Source: an uncultured Blautia sp.
Lineage (GTDB): Bacteria; Bacillota; Clostridia; Lachnospirales; Lachnospiraceae
NCBI GenBank assembly: GCA_900551465.1
Contig: URWL01000082.1
Location: 1 to 7,479, forward strand
Direction of reading: 5' to 3'
Length of the DNA stretch: 7,479 nucleotides
Part shown: positions 5,917 to 7,479 of the stretch, piece after piece
Layout of the letters: each line of letters begins with the position of its first letter
Position numbering within the stretch: the stretch's first letter is position 1
Notes under the pieces: model-generated
Database searches by the model: none
What the model saw: only the letters and a program-made list of their open reading frames with translations
What the model was told of the DNA's origin: nothing
Program-made: the position numbers and the translations under genes

Positions 5917-6540
5917 CTACAGACAGATCGCCAGAATTGTATGGCGGATCAGTTCATTTCTTGACAATTCCGGATAACGTTCATCCGGACGGAATTTAAT
6001 TCCTTCTTCCAGTGATTCTCTGTGCTGGTTCATAGAATCCAGACGTTCCAGAAAAGGTTTCAGCTCTTTAAAGATCTTAACCGTGGCGCGGTATCCATTT
6101 CCTTTCAGGATCTTCTGTGCTTCGTTTTCCATAAAGGCAGCATCGATTTTAGGATCGCTGCTGTATCCCACTACCAGGTTTCCACAGATGGCAAATGCAT
6201 CAATAAAGGCGCTTTTTTCATAAAAGGTCATGTACATTTCATAAGACATGACCAGGTCACCGCAATGTTCCCGGATCTGTTCATACACAGACTTCTCCAT
6301 GGACGGGGACCGAAACAGCATGATCAGATTTACCATCATCTTACAGGCAGGGAGACATCCTACTACAGCAACAACCGTCCATATTGTCAGTCTTGTTTTA
6401 AAATATAGAAGCGCAGTAAAAAATATCAGAAGAGGAACTGCAAACAAAATGGCCGTGATGATCAGTTTCCTTTTCTTTTCCGCTGCAATATAGCCAAATT
6501 CGCCTTTTTTTGCTGATTTTCCAGTATTTTTTTTGCTCAT
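5917..6540 (-). CDS. Conserved-looking two-TM membrane protein of unknown function
   Basis: I recognise no functional family with certainty. The 207-residue protein begins with a Lys-rich, probably cytoplasmic tail (1-25), then a hydrophobic segment at about 26-47 and a second at about 51-75 containing VVAVVGCLPACK. The remaining ~130 residues are soluble and mixed in charge. Positive charge before the first segment suggests a cytoplasmic N-terminus, so two crossings would place the C-terminal domain in the cytoplasm. There is no signal peptidase site, no obvious catalytic motif and no metal-binding cysteine pattern. AAGGAG lies 6 nt before the ATG. It starts 18 nt after the YgiQ-family gene and ends 7 nt before the pseudouridine synthase, so it is part of the same transcription unit. 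I have an impression of similar proteins next to this synthase in Lachnospiraceae, but cannot verify it here. Confidence 0.85.
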   Translation of the reverse strand: MSKKNTGKSAKKGEFGYIAAEKKRKLIITAILFAVPLLIFFTALLYFKTRLTIWTVVAVVGCLPACKMMVNLIMLFRSPSMEKSVYEQIREHCGDLVMSYEMYMTFYEKSAFIDAFAICGNLVVGYSSDPKIDAAFMENEAQKILKGNGYRATVKIFKELKPFLERLDSMNQHRESLEEGIKFRPDERYPELSRNELIRHTILAICL

Positions 6541-6558
6541 GTAATACTCCTTGATATA

Positions 6559-7479
6559 TTATTTCTTTTTCTTCTGATGGGTATGCCGGATGGTTTTTCT
6601 GCTATATTTTCTTCCTGTCTGTTCCTTGTTTTTTGTTTTTTCTCCAGTCTTCCCACGCTCCGGACGTATCAGACACTTTGGTCCAAATCCCACCAGATCC
6701 ATCCGTCCTGCCATTTTAAGCCCCTCCAGTACAAGAACTCTGTTTGCAGGATTTTTATACTGCATCAAAGCTCGCTGGATAGCTTTTTCATGAGGGTCTT
6801 TTGGAACATATACTTTCTCGCCTGTAAGAGGATGGATCCCTGTATAGTACATACAGGTAGAAAGAGTAGACGGTGTGGGATAAAAGTCCTGTACCTGTTC
6901 CGGTGTAAATCCAAGGTCACGAACATACTCAGCAAGCTTCACCGCATCCTTTACCGTACAGCCTGGATGAGAAGACATAAAATATGGTACTGCATACTGC
7001 TTCTGCCCTGTTTTTGCATTTTCCTTTTCATAAGCCTTTAAAAATTTCTCATAAACCTGATGAGATGGCTTGCCCATATAGCGAAGCACCTGATCGGATA
7101 CATGTTCCGGTGCAACCCGGAGCTGCCCGCTGATATGGTACTTCACAAGCTCCTGTAAAAACACAGGACTTTTATCTGCCATTACATAATCAAAACGCAC
7201 CCCTGAACGGATAAATACTTTTTTGACCTTTGGAATCTTGCGAAGCTTACGAAGAAGCGCTACATAATCGCTGTGATCTGCAGTCAGATTTTTACACGGC
7301 TCCGGAAAAAGACACTGACGATTCTGGCAGACACCCTTTGTCAGCTGTTTCTCACAGGAAGGCTGGCGAAAATCTGCCGTTGGGCCTCCAACATCATGAA
7401 TATATCCTTTAAATGCCGGATCCTCTGTCATATGTACCGCTTCTTTTATAATAGAATCATGACTCCTTGTCTGCAGTAT
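6559..7479 (-). CDS. ygiQ: YgiQ-family radical SAM protein, C-terminal 306 residues (partial)
   Basis: The reading frame is open to the right edge, so the N-terminal half, including the radical-SAM CxxxCxxC cluster site, lies outside. The visible part is typical of Ygi[13 protein letters not shown] near residues 24-35 of the fragment, and a cysteine-rich stretch with Cys42, Cys51, Cys56 and Cys62 ending in QCLFPEPC. Next come the LRVAPEH and SSHPGC segments of the radical SAM barrel. A C-terminal domain of the DUF3362 type follows, with [19 protein letters not shown] and [11 protein letters not shown]. The last ~35 residues are a Lys/Arg-rich tail. Full-length members have about 600-700 residues. 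Their reaction is not established to my knowledge. The in-frame ATG at 7429-7431 is an internal methionine, since recognisable family sequence continues upstream of it. Confidence 0.93.
   Translation of the reverse strand: MLQTRSHDSIIKEAVHMTEDPAFKGYIHDVGGPTADFRQPSCEKQLTKGVCQNRQCLFPEPCKNLTADHSDYVALLRKLRKIPKVKKVFIRSGVRFDYVMADKSPVFLQELVKYHISGQLRVAPEHVSDQVLRYMGKPSHQVYEKFLKAYEKENAKTGQKQYAVPYFMSSHPGCTVKDAVKLAEYVRDLGFTPEQVQDFYPTPSTLSTCMYYTGIHPLTGEKVYVPKDPHEKAIQRALMQYKNPANRVLVLEGLKMAGRMDLVGFGPKCLIRPERGKTGEKTKNKEQTGRKYSRKTIRHTHQKKKK

Noticed and set aside
7429..7431. ATG as the start of a short complete gene
   Set aside because: The frame stays open to the window edge and the residues before this Met continue the YgiQ family sequence, so it is an internal Met of a truncated gene.

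Overview
The window reads like a chromosomal segment of a low-to-moderate GC Firmicute, most likely a Lachnospiraceae-type Clostridia (inference). The reasons are the strong AGGAGG-type ribosome binding sites, tightly packed co-directional genes, a Gram-positive RecU resolvase, a short-form HisG paired with HisZ, and a YgiQ-family gene. All nine genes lie on the minus strand, so transcription runs from the right edge (7479) to the left edge (1). I see no mobile element, CRISPR array, tRNA or rRNA.

Right half, in transcription order (about 7479 to 3843): the C-terminal part of a YgiQ-family radical SAM protein (its start lies outside the window), a two-TM membrane protein of unknown function, an RluA-family pseudouridine synthase with an S4 domain, a type I signal peptidase (lepB), and the Holliday-junction resolvase recU. 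Gaps are 18, 7, -17 and 2 nt, so the genes look co-transcribed and partly translationally coupled, although their functions are mixed (RNA modification, protein export, recombination).

Junction (about 3850 to 3757): the recU stop codon, a small terminator-like hairpin with a six-T tract, and a textbook sigma-A promoter (TTGACA, 17 nt, TATAAT) share the same bases. The short leader that follows carries a TrpR-operator-like palindrome and a small hairpin next to the Shine-Dalgarno sequence of hisZ.

Left half (3756 to 61): hisZ-hisG-hisD-hisB. HisZ plus short HisG form the ATP phosphoribosyltransferase that makes the first committed step of histidine synthesis. HisB (dehydratase only) catalyses the sixth step, and HisD catalyses the last two oxidations. 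hisC, hisH, hisA, hisF and hisI are not in the window. Past the hisB stop, the last 60 bases hold a hairpin without a U-tract and no supported gene. No obviously new multi-gene system is visible. The most interesting points are the compressed terminator/promoter junction, the his leader, the unknown membrane protein and the hairpin at the left edge.
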